Shown piece after piece: positions 7,254 through 14,090 of a stretch of 45,604 nt of DNA (the stretch's first letter is position 1; every line of letters begins with the position of its first letter). Below the pieces are notes generated by a model. The model saw nothing but the letters and a program-made list of their open reading frames with translations, was not told where the DNA came from and did not search any database. Made by a program: the position numbers and the translations under genes. The stretch is taken from NCBI GenBank assembly GCA_944376335.1, contig CALWCH010000014.1:1-45604 (forward strand), written 5' to 3'. The stretch is from an uncultured Clostridia bacterium. GTDB taxonomy: Bacteria; Bacillota; Clostridia; Christensenellales; Borkfalkiaceae.

Positions 7254-8312
7254 ATGAAGCAGGCAGAGCCCTCGAAAACGACAATGCAAGCAAAGAACAA
7301 AACCCTCATTCAAATAATCTCCCTCACGGCCGCCGCCATCGCCCTGCAGGTATTTGTGGTGCTCCTTGCCTTTTTGCCCGACGTTTCGTCGAGGCAATGG
7401 CTCTATTATCTGCTCCTTGCGGGCGGCTCACTTCTCAACATCACGCTCTATGTGTTAAGCGTCGTGTTCACCGCAAGGGGGAAGGAGACGCTTGCAAAGG
7501 GCGGGCTCATCCTTGAGGTCTTTCTCCTTCTCGCCGCCGTCGTCGCCTATGTCGTCTTAAAGACGGGATTTTGGAAGATCCTGTCAGACGAACAGCTCTT
7601 TCGCGAATTTTTAGAGCGCGCGGGCGTGTGGATGAGTCTCGTGTTCATCCTCGTCCAATTTCTGCAGGTCGTCATCCTGCCCATCCCCAGCACCGTCACC
7701 GTCGTCGCAGGGAGCGCACTCTTCGGCCCGCTCTTGGGCAGCGTCTACAGCCTCATCGGCATCGTGTTGGGCTCCTTCACGGCGTTTGCCGTCGGCAGGC
7801 TCGCAGGCTACCGCGTCGTCGCGTGGCTCGTCGGCAAGGAGACGCTCGACAAATGGCTCGCTAAGATCAAGGGCAAGGATAAAATTTTCCTCTCGGCCAT
7901 GTTCCTTCTTCCCGTCTTTCCCGACGACGTCCTCTGCTTCGTCGCGGGGCTCTCCACAATGAGCTTCGGGCTGTTCGCGCTCGTCATCGGCATCTCCCGC
8001 GTCCTCGCCGTCTTTACGACGAGCTACTCCATCTCCCTCATTCCATTCGACACCTGGTGGGGGCTCCTCATCTGGGCGCTCATCGCCGCCGTCGTCGTCC
8101 TGGTCTTTTATCTACTCTATAAGAAGTCGGAAGCGATCCTTAATTTCATTCACAAGCTCTTCCATAGGGAAGTGCGCGTCAAGGAGAAGTCGGAAGGGGA
8201 TACTAACGTTAAGGTCGTCTCCCCCGAGGGCAACCTCGTCGAGAAGGGCAAAGGGGAAACCGATCCCCCGCAAAAGGACGAAGAGAGCGGGAACGCTCCT
8301 CCAAAAGAATAG
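7254..8312 (+). CDS. VTT/SNARE-associated (TVP38/TMEM64-type) membrane protein
   Basis: This is a polytopic membrane protein of about 352 residues. Two to three N-terminal membrane segments (within residues 15-105) precede the VTT core, with its PIPSTVTVVAG motif, the GSFTAFAVGR segment, and the re-entrant FLLPVFPDDV loop. A highly charged C-terminal tail of about 60 residues (Lys, Glu, Pro) is cytoplasmic. The family is related to DedA proteins and is linked to lipid scrambling or membrane homeostasis. The start is uncertain: transcription begins near 7197 and neither in-frame ATG (7218 or 7254) has a convincing ribosome site. I give the later one. A strong terminator follows. Confidence 0.8.
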   Translation: MKQAEPSKTTMQAKNKTLIQIISLTAAAIALQVFVVLLAFLPDVSSRQWLYYLLLAGGSLLNITLYVLSVVFTARGKETLAKGGLILEVFLLLAAVVAYVVLKTGFWKILSDEQLFREFLERAGVWMSLVFILVQFLQVVILPIPSTVTVVAGSALFGPLLGSVYSLIGIVLGSFTAFAVGRLAGYRVVAWLVGKETLDKWLAKIKGKDKIFLSAMFLLPVFPDDVLCFVAGLSTMSFGLFALVIGISRVLAVFTTSYSISLIPFDTWWGLLIWALIAAVVVLVFYLLYKKSEAILNFIHKLFHREVRVKEKSEGDTNVKVVSPEGNLVEKGKGETDPPQKDEESGNAPPKE

Positions 8313-8319
8313 AAACGCA

Positions 8320-8352
8320 CCCTCGGAGCACCTTCCTCCGAGGGAATTTTTT
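8320..8352 (+). terminator. Intrinsic terminator after the VTT gene
   Basis: CCCTCGGA / TCCGAGGG arms (8320-8327, 8337-8344) are followed by AATTTTTT. Confidence 0.92.
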
Positions 8353-8382
8353 GTATTTTTTTCGCGCGCGCGCCCGTTTTTG

Positions 8383-8411
8383 TTGTAAATTCCGCGAAAA
8401 TGTATTAAAAT
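8383..8411 (+). promoter_or_regulatory. Probable sigma-A promoter for typA
   Basis: TTGTAA (8383-8388), a 17-base spacer, then TAAAAT (8406-8411). A GAGG site precedes the ATG at 8443. Confidence 0.7.
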
Positions 8412-8442
8412 AGGCGACGGTAAATAGTTTTAGAGGTTTTAT

Positions 8443-10272
8443 ATGGTCAGAGAAGATTTAAGGAATATCGCCATCATCGCGCACGTCGACCACGGCAAGA
8501 CGACGCTCGTCGACCAGCTCTTAAAGCAGAGCGGCACCTTCCGCGCCAATCAAGCGGTGGAGGAACGCGTGATGGACAGCGGCGATCTCGAACGGGAGCG
8601 CGGCATCACCATCCTTGCAAAGAACACTTCCGTTCACTACAACGGCGTCAAGATCAACATCGTCGATACCCCCGGCCACGCCGACTTTTCGGGCGAGGTA
8701 GAGCGTTCGCTCAAGATGGTCTCGGGCGTGCTGCTGCTTGTGGATGCCGCCGAGGGCCCCATGCCCCAGACGCGCTTCGTCACCCAGAAGGCACTCGACC
8801 TCGGGCTCAAACTCATCATCGTCGTCAACAAGGTCGACCGCCCCGACGCCCGCGTCAAGGAAGTCATCGACGAAGTTTTGGAACTTCTGATGGACCTCAA
8901 CGCGACGGACGAGCAGCTTGAAAGTCCCTTCCTGTTCTGCTCGGGCAGAGAGGGCACGGCATCCACCGATCCCGACCAAAAGGGCACCGACTTAAAGCCT
9001 TTGTACGATGCCATCCTCTCGCACTTCCCGCCACTTGAAATGGACACGGAGGGCGAACTGCAGATCCTCGTCTCGTCCATCGACTACAACGAATACGTCG
9101 GGCGCATCGGCATCGGCCGCATCGAGCGCGGCGCCGCAAGGCCCAATCAGGACGTCACCGTCTGCAACTACAACCACCCCGAAGTCAACACGCGCGGGAA
9201 ACTCGTCGCCCTCTACGAGATCGAGGGCCTCAACCGCGTTCCCTGCGAGAGCGCCATGGCGGGCGACATCGTCTGCTTCGCAGGGCTCGAGAAGATCAAC
9301 ATCGGCGACACGGTGTGCGCTTCCGCCTGCGTGGAGCCCGTGCCCTTCGTCAAAATTTCCGACCCCACGGTGGAGATGATCTTCTCCGTCAACGATTCCC
9401 CGTTTGCGGGCAAGGAGGGCAAGTTCGTCACCACCCGTCACCTCCGCGAGCGGCTGTACCGCGAACTTTTGCGTGACGTCTCCCTCCGCGTGGAGGACAC
9501 CGACTCGACGGACGCCTTCCGTGTGAGCGGCAGAGGGGAGATGCACCTCTCCATCCTCATCGAGACGATGCGCCGCGAGGGCTACGAATTCCAGGTCAGC
9601 GCCCCCAAGGTGCTCTATAAGGAGATGGATGGGCAAAAGTACGAGCCCGTAGAGCGCCTCATCGTCGACGTGCCCGAAACGTCGACGGGCCCCGTCTTCC
9701 AGAGCATGGGCGAGAGGAAGGGCGAACTTCTCCACATGAGCGCCATCGGCTCCCGCATGCGCCTCGAATTTTTGGTGCCTTCCAGAGGACTCTTCGGCTA
9801 TAAGAGCGAATTTTTGACGGACACCAAGGGCGAGGGCGTCATGAGCTCGGTGTTCTTCGAGTACCAGCCCTATAAGGGGGAGATCGACCGCAAGACGGTG
9901 GGCTCCCTCGTCGCCTTCGAGACGGGCGAGGCGGTCACCTACGGCCTCTTCAACGCGCAAGGGAGAGGCGTGCTCTTCATCACCCCGGGTACGCCCGTCT
10001 ATGAAGGCATGGTGGTGGGGTACTCCCCCAAGGACGAGGACATCAACGTCAACGTCTGCAAAACCAAACACCTCACGAATACCCGTTCCTCCTCGTCGGA
10101 CGAGGCGCTCCGCCTCATCCCCCCCAAGAAGCTCAGCCTCGAAGAGGCGCTCGAATTCATCGGAGACGACGAACTTTTGGAGATCACCCCCAAGAATGTC
10201 CGCATCCGCAAGCGCATCCTCGATTCCGAACTGCGCGCAAAGGCACGCGCAAAGGCGAAAGCAGGGCTTTAA
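8443..10272 (+). CDS. typA: Ribosome-associated translational GTPase TypA/BipA
   Basis: This 609-residue protein has an EF-G-like layout. The G domain carries the P-loop HVDHGKTT at 14-21, the switch I RGITI, DTPGH near 70, and NKVD near 130. It is followed by the beta-barrel domain, EF-G domains III and V, and the BipA-specific C-terminal domain (about 480-609) with [11 protein letters not shown] and the helix-rich Arg/Lys tail. TypA binds the 70S ribosome and assists 50S assembly under stress and cold. It is monocistronic, with its own promoter and terminator. Confidence 0.98.
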   Translation: MVREDLRNIAIIAHVDHGKTTLVDQLLKQSGTFRANQAVEERVMDSGDLERERGITILAKNTSVHYNGVKINIVDTPGHADFSGEVERSLKMVSGVLLLVDAAEGPMPQTRFVTQKALDLGLKLIIVVNKVDRPDARVKEVIDEVLELLMDLNATDEQLESPFLFCSGREGTASTDPDQKGTDLKPLYDAILSHFPPLEMDTEGELQILVSSIDYNEYVGRIGIGRIERGAARPNQDVTVCNYNHPEVNTRGKLVALYEIEGLNRVPCESAMAGDIVCFAGLEKINIGDTVCASACVEPVPFVKISDPTVEMIFSVNDSPFAGKEGKFVTTRHLRERLYRELLRDVSLRVEDTDSTDAFRVSGRGEMHLSILIETMRREGYEFQVSAPKVLYKEMDGQKYEPVERLIVDVPETSTGPVFQSMGERKGELLHMSAIGSRMRLEFLVPSRGLFGYKSEFLTDTKGEGVMSSVFFEYQPYKGEIDRKTVGSLVAFETGEAVTYGLFNAQGRGVLFITPGTPVYEGMVVGYSPKDEDINVNVCKTKHLTNTRSSSSDEALRLIPPKKLSLEEALEFIGDDELLEITPKNVRIRKRILDSELRAKARAKAKAGL

Positions 10273-10292
10273 CATAGTACTATGTCACGCGT
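10272..10292. repeat. Palindrome plus shared 16-base motif, copy 2
   Basis: ACATAGTACTATGT (10272-10285) is a perfect 14-base palindrome overlapping the last base of the typA stop. The stretch 10277-10292, read on the minus strand, is ACGCGTGACATAGTAC, nearly identical to 5515-5530. Confidence 0.5.
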
Positions 10293-10311
10293 AGTATTTC
10301 ATATTTTGCTG

Positions 10312-10338
10312 AAAACCGCTCTCAAAGGGGCGGTTTTT
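10312..10338 (+). terminator. Intrinsic terminator after typA
   Basis: AAAACCGC / GCGGTTTT arms with a tail of T residues (10334-10339). Confidence 0.88.
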
Positions 10339-10340
10339 TC

Positions 10341-10367
10341 ATAAATGTTCAGCCTTCTTCATACAAT
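10341..10367 (+). promoter_or_regulatory. Possible sigma-E-type promoter for yabP-yabQ
   Basis: CATACAAT (10360-10367) matches the mother-cell sigma E -10 box. ATAAAT (10341-10346) lies 13 bases before it as a possible -35. The start codon is only 5 bases after the -10 box, so the message would be leaderless. Confidence 0.45.
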
Positions 10368-10372
10368 CTACC

Positions 10373-10621
10373 ATGCAGGAAGGCAAGCAGAGTATTTTGA
10401 CGTTGGAGAACAGGGAACAGCTTCGCTTATCGGGCGTGGAGGGTGTAGACGCCTTTTCCGACCGCACGATCCGCCTCACGGTGTGCGGGGAAAAGCTCTT
10501 GATCGAGGGCGAGAACCTCAAGATCCTCGCCTTTTCCGAAGAGAGCGGCACCTTTTCCGCCGCAGGGAAAATCAGCTCCCTAAAATACGGAAGGGGCATA
10601 AAGAAGGGGCTGTTTGCTTGA
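10373..10621 (+). CDS. yabP: Sporulation protein YabP
   Basis: This 82-residue protein of the YabP/YqfC family is a small beta-rich protein made in the mother cell and needed for normal spore envelope development in Bacillus. The family pattern is clear: an LTLENRE-L-LSGVE opening, a DAFSDRTI-L strand, the LLIEGENLKIL strand, and the closing SG-FSAAGKISSLKY. There is no Shine-Dalgarno site before the ATG, and a sigma-E-like -10 box lies 5 bases upstream. Its stop overlaps the yabQ TTG start (TTGA). The gene order yabP-yabQ-divIC is the same as in Bacillus, which supports the assignment. Confidence 0.9.
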   Translation: MQEGKQSILTLENREQLRLSGVEGVDAFSDRTIRLTVCGEKLLIEGENLKILAFSEESGTFSAAGKISSLKYGRGIKKGLFA

Positions 10622-10998
10622 CGCAGCCGAAGAGTTTCTGTATTCTCCTTCTCTTCGGCTATGCGGGAGGGCTCTTTTTCGAACTCTTCCGCCCGTTCGG
10701 GCAAAAGGATAACCGCAGCATTCTTCGCTTTTTGCTCGATGCGCTCTTTTGCGTTCTCTTTGCAGTCGGGTACATTTTCTTTGCGCTGCAGCAGCGTCTC
10801 TTGCCATTTCGCCTCTATCATGGGGCAGCGCTCCTTCTCGGCATTTTCCTCTACGAGAAAACTTTGCACAAAACCGTTGCTTTTTTCGCCCGAAAGGTGT
10901 ATAATGCGATAAAGAAACAAATCACACGCAGAAAGGAACGTATAGCATGGCAGACAAGAGACCGCTCTCTCCCGAAAAAGCAACGAGGATCGCCGTAG
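10618..10998 (+). CDS. yabQ: Spore cortex biosynthesis protein YabQ, TTG start
   Basis: This is a membrane protein of 126 residues with three hydrophobic segments (about 6-20, 36-56 and 63-80) and a basic tail. It fits YabQ, a mother-cell membrane protein required for cortex formation in Bacillus. The start is the TTG at 10618: GAAGGGG lies 8 bases upstream and the codon overlaps the yabP TGA. The frame is open further upstream only as a shadow of yabP. Its last 52 bases overlap divIC in another frame, and a vegetative promoter for divIC lies inside it. Confidence 0.82.
   Translation: MTQPKSFCILLLFGYAGGLFFELFRPFGQKDNRSILRFLLDALFCVLFAVGYIFFALQQRLLPFRLYHGAALLLGIFLYEKTLHKTVAFFARKVYNAIKKQITRRKERIAWQTRDRSLPKKQRGSP
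10877..10905 (+). promoter_or_regulatory. Sigma-A promoter for divIC inside yabQ
   Basis: TTGCTT (10877-10882), a 17-base spacer, then TATAAT (10900-10905). It would let the division gene be expressed in growing cells while yabP-yabQ stay sporulation-specific. Confidence 0.75.
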
Positions 10999-11213
10999 GA
11001 GCCACCGTCGGCGGGGTTTTGCTCGTGCTCTTTCTCGTCGTCGTGCTCATCATCCAATTTGTGCAGATCGGCGTCCAGAACCGCATGGAGGACGAGCTCA
11101 ACGAGCAGATTGCCCGCTACGAGCAGCAAATTTCTGACGGCGAGGACAAGATCACCTATTATGAAGAGGGCAACGGGCTCTACTACCTGGCCCGCAAACA
11201 CGGTTGGCAGTAA
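10947..11213 (+). CDS. divIC: Cell division protein, DivIC/FtsB family
   Basis: This 88-residue bitopic protein has a short basic N-terminus, one membrane segment (about 17-41), then a periplasm-facing coiled coil (about 45-75) ending in a GLYYLARKHGW segment typical of septum formation initiators. DivIC forms a complex with FtsL and DivIB that activates septal peptidoglycan synthesis. AAGGAA precedes the ATG. Its TAA overlaps the next start codon (TAATG). Confidence 0.9.
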   Translation: MADKRPLSPEKATRIAVGATVGGVLLVLFLVVVLIIQFVQIGVQNRMEDELNEQIARYEQQISDGEDKITYYEEGNGLYYLARKHGWQ

Positions 11214-12079
11214 TGAAAGCAGCAGTCATCGATATCGGTTCCAATTCCGTTCGCCTCATGATGTGGGCGGACGGAAAAGTTTTATATAAGCAGCTCCACA
11301 CCACCCGCCTCGGCGAAGGAACGGCATTTTCGTCCGTTTTAAAAGAGGAGGCCATCGAGCGCACTGCACTTGCCGTCCGCGACTTCTTTGTGCGCGCAAA
11401 CGAGGAGGGGGCCTGCAAGGTCTTTGCCTATGCAACGGAGGCCGTCCGCTCGGCAAAGAACGGAAACGAGTTTACGGCGCGCGTCAAAGCGCTCACGGGG
11501 CTTGAAGTTGAAATTCTTTCGGGCGAGACCGAGGCGGAGCTCGGCCTTTTCGGCGCGCTCAAGGAGCGGCAGGAGGGCGGCATCATCGACGTCGGCGGCG
11601 CAAGCACGGAAGTCTGTTTCCGAAAAGGGGGACGCCTCGCCTTCTCCGTCAGCATCCCCTTGGGGGCAGTGCGCCTCTTCGATCTCTGCCATGACGATGC
11701 GCTCTTGCTCCAAAAGACCATCGCCCCGCACCTTGAAATAATCAAGGCCGCGCCCCGCCTTTCTCCCGTCTTTGGCGTAGGGGGCACGGCAACGACCATC
11801 GCCGCGCTCCGGTTGCAGCTCAAAGAATATTCTCCTGCCGCCGTGCAGGGCTGCCACATCTCAATTGAAGAGCTTGCCGCGCTCACAAATAAACTTCTCT
11901 CCCTCTCCGCGGAAGAAAGAAAAGCGCTTCCCGGGATGGACGTGCGCCGTGCCGACATCATCGCGGGCGGGGCGTACCTTCTCACAAGCGTCTTAAGGAC
12001 GCTTCAAACGGACGAGCTCATCGTCTCCGATTCGGACAATTTAGAGGGCTACCTCGCCTACAAGGGGTTCGGAGCATGA
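11213..12079 (+). CDS. Ppx/GppA family phosphatase
   Basis: This 288-residue protein of the exopolyphosphatase/pppGpp phosphohydrolase family has an ASKHA fold: DIGSNSVRL at residues 6-14, YATEAVRSAKN near 78-88, SGETEAELGLFG near 102-113, DIGG-like IIDVGGAST near 123, and GVGGTATTIAAL in the second lobe. The roughly 300-residue form lacks the HD domain of long GppA. It may hydrolyse polyphosphate or pppGpp. The ATG at 11213 overlaps the divIC stop (TAATG); a TTG nine bases earlier is possible but lies within the divIC end. It is coupled to the protease gene by ATGA. Confidence 0.9.
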   Translation: MKAAVIDIGSNSVRLMMWADGKVLYKQLHTTRLGEGTAFSSVLKEEAIERTALAVRDFFVRANEEGACKVFAYATEAVRSAKNGNEFTARVKALTGLEVEILSGETEAELGLFGALKERQEGGIIDVGGASTEVCFRKGGRLAFSVSIPLGAVRLFDLCHDDALLLQKTIAPHLEIIKAAPRLSPVFGVGGTATTIAALRLQLKEYSPAAVQGCHISIEELAALTNKLLSLSAEERKALPGMDVRRADIIAGGAYLLTSVLRTLQTDELIVSDSDNLEGYLAYKGFGA

Positions 12080-13122
12080 AAAACAACCGCTACGCCGTCC
12101 TCAACTATATTCTGCTCATCTTGGCGCTCGCCGTGACCATCTTGCTTCTCGTCAAGGGCGATGTGGGGGAGGGAGACAGGGTGCGTGCGTGCCTTTGGAC
12201 CGTCATCGGCGCCGTGCTCCTGCAGCTGCAGTATCTCATTCATGAAGTTGGGCACCTCGTCTTCGGGCTCATTTCGTGCTTTCGTCCCGTCTCCTTCACG
12301 GTGGGGTTTCTCCGCCTCTCGAGGACGGGCAAAAAGCTCTCCTTTCTTCCCCACGCGGCGGTTGCGGGCGCGTGCGAAATGTACCCCGTCGGCACAACTC
12401 ACCTAAAAACCCGCGTCATCGCCTATACGCTGGGCGGCGCGCTCTTCAACTTTCTCTTTTCAGCGGCGGCACTCATCCTGTATTTTACGCTGCCCGCAAA
12501 CGAGGGAACGCTCTTTCTCGCAGCCCTCGCGCCCTTAAACCTCTACGAGGGCATTGCAGAGCTCATTCCCGCCGCGCTTAACAGCGGCAAGACGGACGGC
12601 TGCCTCATCAAAGACCTCTTGCAAAAGGAGCCTGCCGCCATGGTCACGCTCGCCGTGTTCCGCGCACAGGGGCACATCGCACGGGGGAGCTTTTCCTCGC
12701 TCCCCCGTGACATTTTATACGACGTTCCCGTCATCCGAGAGGACGAACCCGCGTTCATCTCCCTTCTGCAGCTGCGCATGATGAAGGCTGCGCTTGGCGA
12801 GGACGCGGAAGAGGCGCTTTCTCTTGCAAACAGGCTCTCGCTCCTTTCCGAGTACCTTCCCGCGTTTGAGGCGGGGGAGATCGCCTCGGACTGCGCCTCC
12901 GTTCTTTGGGCGTTCGGCGGCGAATTTGACTATATCGAACACATCGAATGGGCAAAGGGGAGCTGTGCCCACCTCCGCGCGCAGGTGCTCTCGGGGGATA
13001 GAACGCTCCTTCCAAAATGGAAAAAGGCAGCAAAAAAACTCCCGATGCAGGGCATGCGGGAGTGGGAAAATTTCTTCTTGTCGCGCCTCAAAGATGAGTC
13101 AGTCTGCGCGGAAAACAAATAA
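12076..13122 (+). CDS. Membrane metalloprotease, M50 (site-2 protease)-like
   Basis: This 348-residue protein has an N-terminal membrane segment (about 9-26) and the zinc motif HEVGH at 56-60 inside a second one. More membrane segments lie at about 113-137 and 144-168, followed by LIPAALNSGKTDG with D174 as the likely third zinc ligand. That is the S2P/M50 arrangement. The C-terminal half (about 180-348) is soluble, with a tetratricopeptide-like helical look. Such enzymes cut membrane-embedded substrates, for example SpoIVFB and RseP. Position in a yabP-yabQ-divIC operon hints at a developmental or division role, but the substrate is unknown. It is coupled to the phosphatase gene by ATGA. Confidence 0.8.
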   Translation: MKNNRYAVLNYILLILALAVTILLLVKGDVGEGDRVRACLWTVIGAVLLQLQYLIHEVGHLVFGLISCFRPVSFTVGFLRLSRTGKKLSFLPHAAVAGACEMYPVGTTHLKTRVIAYTLGGALFNFLFSAAALILYFTLPANEGTLFLAALAPLNLYEGIAELIPAALNSGKTDGCLIKDLLQKEPAAMVTLAVFRAQGHIARGSFSSLPRDILYDVPVIREDEPAFISLLQLRMMKAALGEDAEEALSLANRLSLLSEYLPAFEAGEIASDCASVLWAFGGEFDYIEHIEWAKGSCAHLRAQVLSGDRTLLPKWKKAAKKLPMQGMREWENFFLSRLKDESVCAENK

Positions 13123-13142
13123 AAAAGGCCGCTTGAAACCAT

Positions 13143-13227
13143 CTTGAAATCAAAGATACAATTTCAAGTAAATCGCACGGAGAGTAAAATTCTGTCCATT
13201 GATAAGGACAGAATTACCCCATGGGGT
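13143..13227. repeat. Hairpin cluster between converging genes
   Basis: There are several consecutive perfect inverted repeats: CTTGAAAT / ATTTCAAG (13143-13150, 13161-13168); AATTCTGTCC / GGACAGAATT (13188-13197, 13206-13215); the 12-base palindrome ACCCCATGGGGT (13216-13227). Immediately after lies GCCTCG / CGAGGC (13228-13233, 13239-13244). The region between 13123 and 13296 has no open frame and is AT-richer than its surroundings. It may be a structured non-coding RNA or paired terminators. Confidence 0.6.
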
Positions 13228-13246
13228 GCCTCGGGTCACGAGGCGA

Positions 13247-13264
13247 CAAAAATGCGCCGTGCGC
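13247..13264 (-). terminator. Probable terminator for the XRE regulator
   Basis: On the minus strand, GCGC-ACG-GCGC is followed by ATTTTTG. The stem is short, so efficiency may be modest. Confidence 0.5.
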
Positions 13265-13296
13265 TTAAAATAAAAATATGAAGTTGTAATTAAAAC

Positions 13297-13500
13297 TCAA
13301 TCGGAAAGTCCGAGCAGATAGTCCGCGGAGACGTTGAAATAACGCGCCACCTTGGCAATGTTGGAAGCCGTGGGATCGCTCTTATTGGTTTCCCAATAGC
13401 AGACGATACCGAGGCTGACACCGAGGTCCTTCGCGACCGTAGCCTGAGAGAGACCTCTCTCTTTTCTGAGTTCCATGAGTCTTTCGGAAAATGCTTTCAT
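13297..13500 (-). CDS. XRE-family transcriptional regulator, leaderless and self-regulated
   Basis: This 67-residue protein is essentially one Cro/CI helix-turn-helix domain: the LMELRKERGLSQ helix, ATVAKDLGVS as the first HTH helix, VCYWETNKSDPTASNI across the recognition helix and wing, then a closing YFNVSADYLLG helix. It should bind DNA as a dimer. I chose the ATG at 13500. The frame is open 23 codons further upstream, but those codons contain the promoter. The -10 box ends 6 bases before the ATG and there is no Shine-Dalgarno site. A 7-base inverted repeat overlaps the -10 region, suggesting autorepression. The divergent neighbour is a tyrosine phosphatase gene. Confidence 0.88.
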   Translation of the reverse strand: MKAFSERLMELRKERGLSQATVAKDLGVSLGIVCYWETNKSDPTASNIAKVARYFNVSADYLLGLSD

Positions 13501-13506
13501 ACTGTC

Positions 13507-13535
13507 ATTATAACACAGGTTATAAATAATTGCAA
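13507..13535 (-). promoter_or_regulatory. Promoter with overlapping operator for the XRE gene
   Basis: On the minus strand TTGCAA (13530-13535), a 17-base spacer, then TATAAT (13507-13512). The inverted repeat TTATAAC-ACAG-GTTATAA (13508-13525) covers the -10 box and part of the spacer. The predicted start of transcription coincides with the ATG. Confidence 0.8.
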
Positions 13536-13613
13536 GTGGTTTTATTAAAATTTCGAGACGTCTAACCATTTTATTTTTATATATTCACAAATAAAAGCAA
13601 ATTTGGAGCACCT

Positions 13614-14072
13614 ATGACCAATATATTGTTTATATGTCACGGCAACATATGCCGTTCGCCTATGGCTGAGAGTGTCTTTGCCTATCTGTTGAAACAAAAC
13701 GGAGTTCAGGATATCAAATGCGCCTCCGCCGCGGCGCACACCGATGAGATCGGCAACCCGCCGCACTACGGCACGCGGGAAAAGCTGAGAAGGGAAAATA
13801 TTCCGCTCATCCCGCATCGCGCGCGGCTCTTAACGAGGGCGGACGGCGACAAGTTTGACCTTCTCATCGGCATGGACGAATACAACGTGCGGGATATCAA
13901 GCGCATCGTCGGCGAAAAGAACGCGCACAAAGTGCATCTTCTTTTGGAATTTGCAGGCGCTTCCCGCCCCATTGCCGACCCTTGGTACACGGGCGACTTC
14001 GACGCGACTTTTCAAGACGTCATTCTGGGCTGCACCGCACTTTTAGAAAATCTTCTTCAAAAGAACCGTTAA
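13614..14072 (+). CDS. Low-molecular-weight protein-tyrosine phosphatase
   Basis: This 152-residue phosphatase has the catalytic P-loop C8-HGNIC-R14-S (C-x5-R) directly after the first strand, and the general acid in DPWYTG near residue 123. The length and order match Wzb/PtpA-type enzymes, which dephosphorylate tyrosine kinases of polysaccharide synthesis or arginine-phosphorylated proteins. GGAG lies 7 bases before the ATG. It is divergent from the XRE regulator and 18 bases upstream of the GH127 gene. No kinase partner is visible nearby. Confidence 0.93.
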   Translation: MTNILFICHGNICRSPMAESVFAYLLKQNGVQDIKCASAAAHTDEIGNPPHYGTREKLRRENIPLIPHRARLLTRADGDKFDLLIGMDEYNVRDIKRIVGEKNAHKVHLLLEFAGASRPIADPWYTGDFDATFQDVILGCTALLENLLQKNR

Positions 14073-14090
14073 AAATAGGGGGAACACGAT

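Noticed and set aside
8992-10275. 427-codon minus-strand open frame opposite typA
   Set aside because: Antisense shadow of a conserved gene, with no promoter, ribosome site or recognisable domain.
13123-13620. AT-rich patch with an XRE gene as a prophage remnant or attachment site
   Set aside because: No integrase, phage gene, tRNA end duplication or direct repeats were found. The regulator alone is not enough.
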